A stretch of 5,921 bases of DNA, taken from contig VBCL01000030.1 of NCBI GenBank assembly GCA_005888865.1, positions 15,488-21,408 on the forward strand, given 5' to 3'. Positions 5,154 to 5,921 of the stretch are shown piece after piece. Within the stretch, counting starts at the first letter, position 1. Each line of letters starts with the position of its first letter. Below the pieces are notes generated by a model. That model did not search any database. It had not been told where the DNA came from and saw only the letters and a program-made list of their open reading frames with translations. The translations under genes were made by a program, and so were the position numbers. The DNA is from Betaproteobacteria bacterium (GTDB lineage: Bacteria; Pseudomonadota; Gammaproteobacteria; Burkholderiales; Casimicrobiaceae).

Positions 5154-5921
5154 GCGCGGGGAACGGAAAAGGCATCCCGGTCCGGGTCTGGGCGGGCGTC
5201 GCGCTGATCGCCATCGCGCTGGTGATCCTGCCCTTCGTCGCCGCGTTCGCCGGGCAGGCATGGGTGCGGATTCTCAACTTCGCGATGGTCTACATCATGC
5301 TCGCGCTGGGGCTCAATATCGTGGTCGGCTTCGCCGGACTGCTCGACCTGGGCTACATCGCGTTCTATGCGGTCGGGGCATACGTCTATGCACTGCTCGC
5401 CTCGCCGCACTTCAACCTGCATCTGCCGTTCTGGATCATCCTGCCGCTGGGCGCTGGGCTCGCCTGCATTTTCGGCGTGCTCCTCGGCGCGCCGACGCTG
5501 AAGCTTCGCGGCGACTATCTGGCGATCGTGACTCTCGGCTTCGGGGAGATCATCCGCATCTTCCTCAACAATCTGAATGCGCCGGTCAATGTGACCAATG
5601 GCCCGCAGGGGGTCAACCTGGTTGACCCGTTCCGGATCGGCAGCTTTTCGTTCGCCCGCGCCGAGGTGATTGGCGGGGTCTACCTCTCCGGCCCGCAGAA
5701 ATACTACTACGCGCTTCTCCTGCTGACGATCGGGGTCGTCGTCCTCAATCTTCGCTTGCAGAACTCACGCCTGGGACGCGCCTGGGAGGCGTTACGCGAG
5801 GACGAGGTCGCGGCCAAGGCGATGGGGATCAACACGCGCAACGTGAAGCTTCTCGCCTTCGCGATGGGCGCTTCGTTCGGCGGAATCGCCGGGGGGATTT
5901 TCTCGGCAACCCAGCAGTTCG
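5150..5921 (+). CDS. livM: Branched-chain amino acid ABC transporter permease LivM, cut by the right window edge
   Basis: Second permease subunit of the Liv importer. The frame is open for 257 codons to the window end, against a usual family length of about 300-420, so the C-terminus is missing. The start ATG at 5150 overlaps the livH stop as ATGA, with only a weak ribosome-binding site, pointing to translational coupling. After a short basic N-terminus come a first membrane helix (about 13-36), GLNIVVGFAGLLDLGYIAFYAVGAY-type residues at 54-78 typical of LivM, LRGDYLAIVTLGFGEIIRI (119-137), and the cytoplasmic EAA-like segment LGRAWEALREDEVAAKAMGIN (208-228) that docks on the ATPases. It ends in the helix FGGIAGGIFSA. 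The ATPase genes livG and livF are expected immediately downstream but are not in the window. The family call is firm. Confidence 0.95.
   Translation, partial: MSAGNGKGIPVRVWAGVALIAIALVILPFVAAFAGQAWVRILNFAMVYIMLALGLNIVVGFAGLLDLGYIAFYAVGAYVYALLASPHFNLHLPFWIILPLGAGLACIFGVLLGAPTLKLRGDYLAIVTLGFGEIIRIFLNNLNAPVNVTNGPQGVNLVDPFRIGSFSFARAEVIGGVYLSGPQKYYYALLLLTIGVVVLNLRLQNSRLGRAWEALREDEVAAKAMGINTRNVKLLAFAMGASFGGIAGGIFSATQQF

Noticed and set aside
5130..5158. Three GAGCGCG copies around the livH-livM junction
   Set aside because: The spacing is irregular (12 and 10 bases) and the copies lie within coding sequence of GC-rich codons (Glu-Arg-Val, Glu-Arg-Ala), so codon composition explains them.
3798..5261. 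A 487-codon minus-strand open frame opposite livH and the receptor tail
   Set aside because: The predicted protein is rich in Arg, His, Asp and Gln with no domain pattern, and it lies wholly opposite well-supported family proteins. It is a typical shadow frame of GC-rich coding DNA.

Overview
The window reads as ordinary chromosomal DNA of a GC-rich proteobacterium. Codon use, the style of the LivH, LivM and substrate-binding protein sequences, and the pentapeptide tail on the binding protein suggest a betaproteobacterium. That assignment is inferred from protein style; the window contains no rRNA or other phylogenetic marker gene.

Layout. Two divergent gene groups flank a 351-base intergenic region (2297-2647). 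Leftward on the minus strand are a periplasmic adaptor (membrane fusion) protein of an RND efflux pump (1136-2296) and, 44 bases further on, the N-terminal third of the RND inner-membrane transporter (1-1091, running off the left edge). Rightward on the plus strand are a branched-chain amino acid type periplasmic-binding protein (2648-3946), a strong intrinsic terminator (3969-3993), then livH (4158-5153) and livM (5150-5921, running off the right edge). The two genes cut by the window edges are clearly real, with long uninterrupted family-like translations and sensible starts.

How the genes work together. The adaptor and RND transporter would form the periplasmic and inner-membrane parts of a proton-driven tripartite exporter; no outer-membrane channel gene is visible. 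The binding protein, LivH and LivM form the capture and membrane parts of a high-affinity Liv/HAAT ABC importer for branched-chain or related amino acids; the ATPases (livG, livF) would be expected just beyond the right edge. Regulation visible in the sequence includes a near-consensus sigma-70 promoter before the binding-protein gene (TTGACA, 17 bases, AATAAT), a G-poor pyrimidine-rich leader, a terminator between the binding protein and the permeases that should make the binding protein more abundant, and an ATGA overlap that couples livM to livH.

I see no mobile element, CRISPR array, RNA gene or evident new multi-gene system. The points worth a second look are an MxKDx-type repeat tail on the binding protein, an extra two-cysteine loop in LivH, a terminator nested within a longer inverted repeat, a GC hairpin next to the livH ribosome-binding site, and a spaced inverted repeat over the candidate pump promoter.
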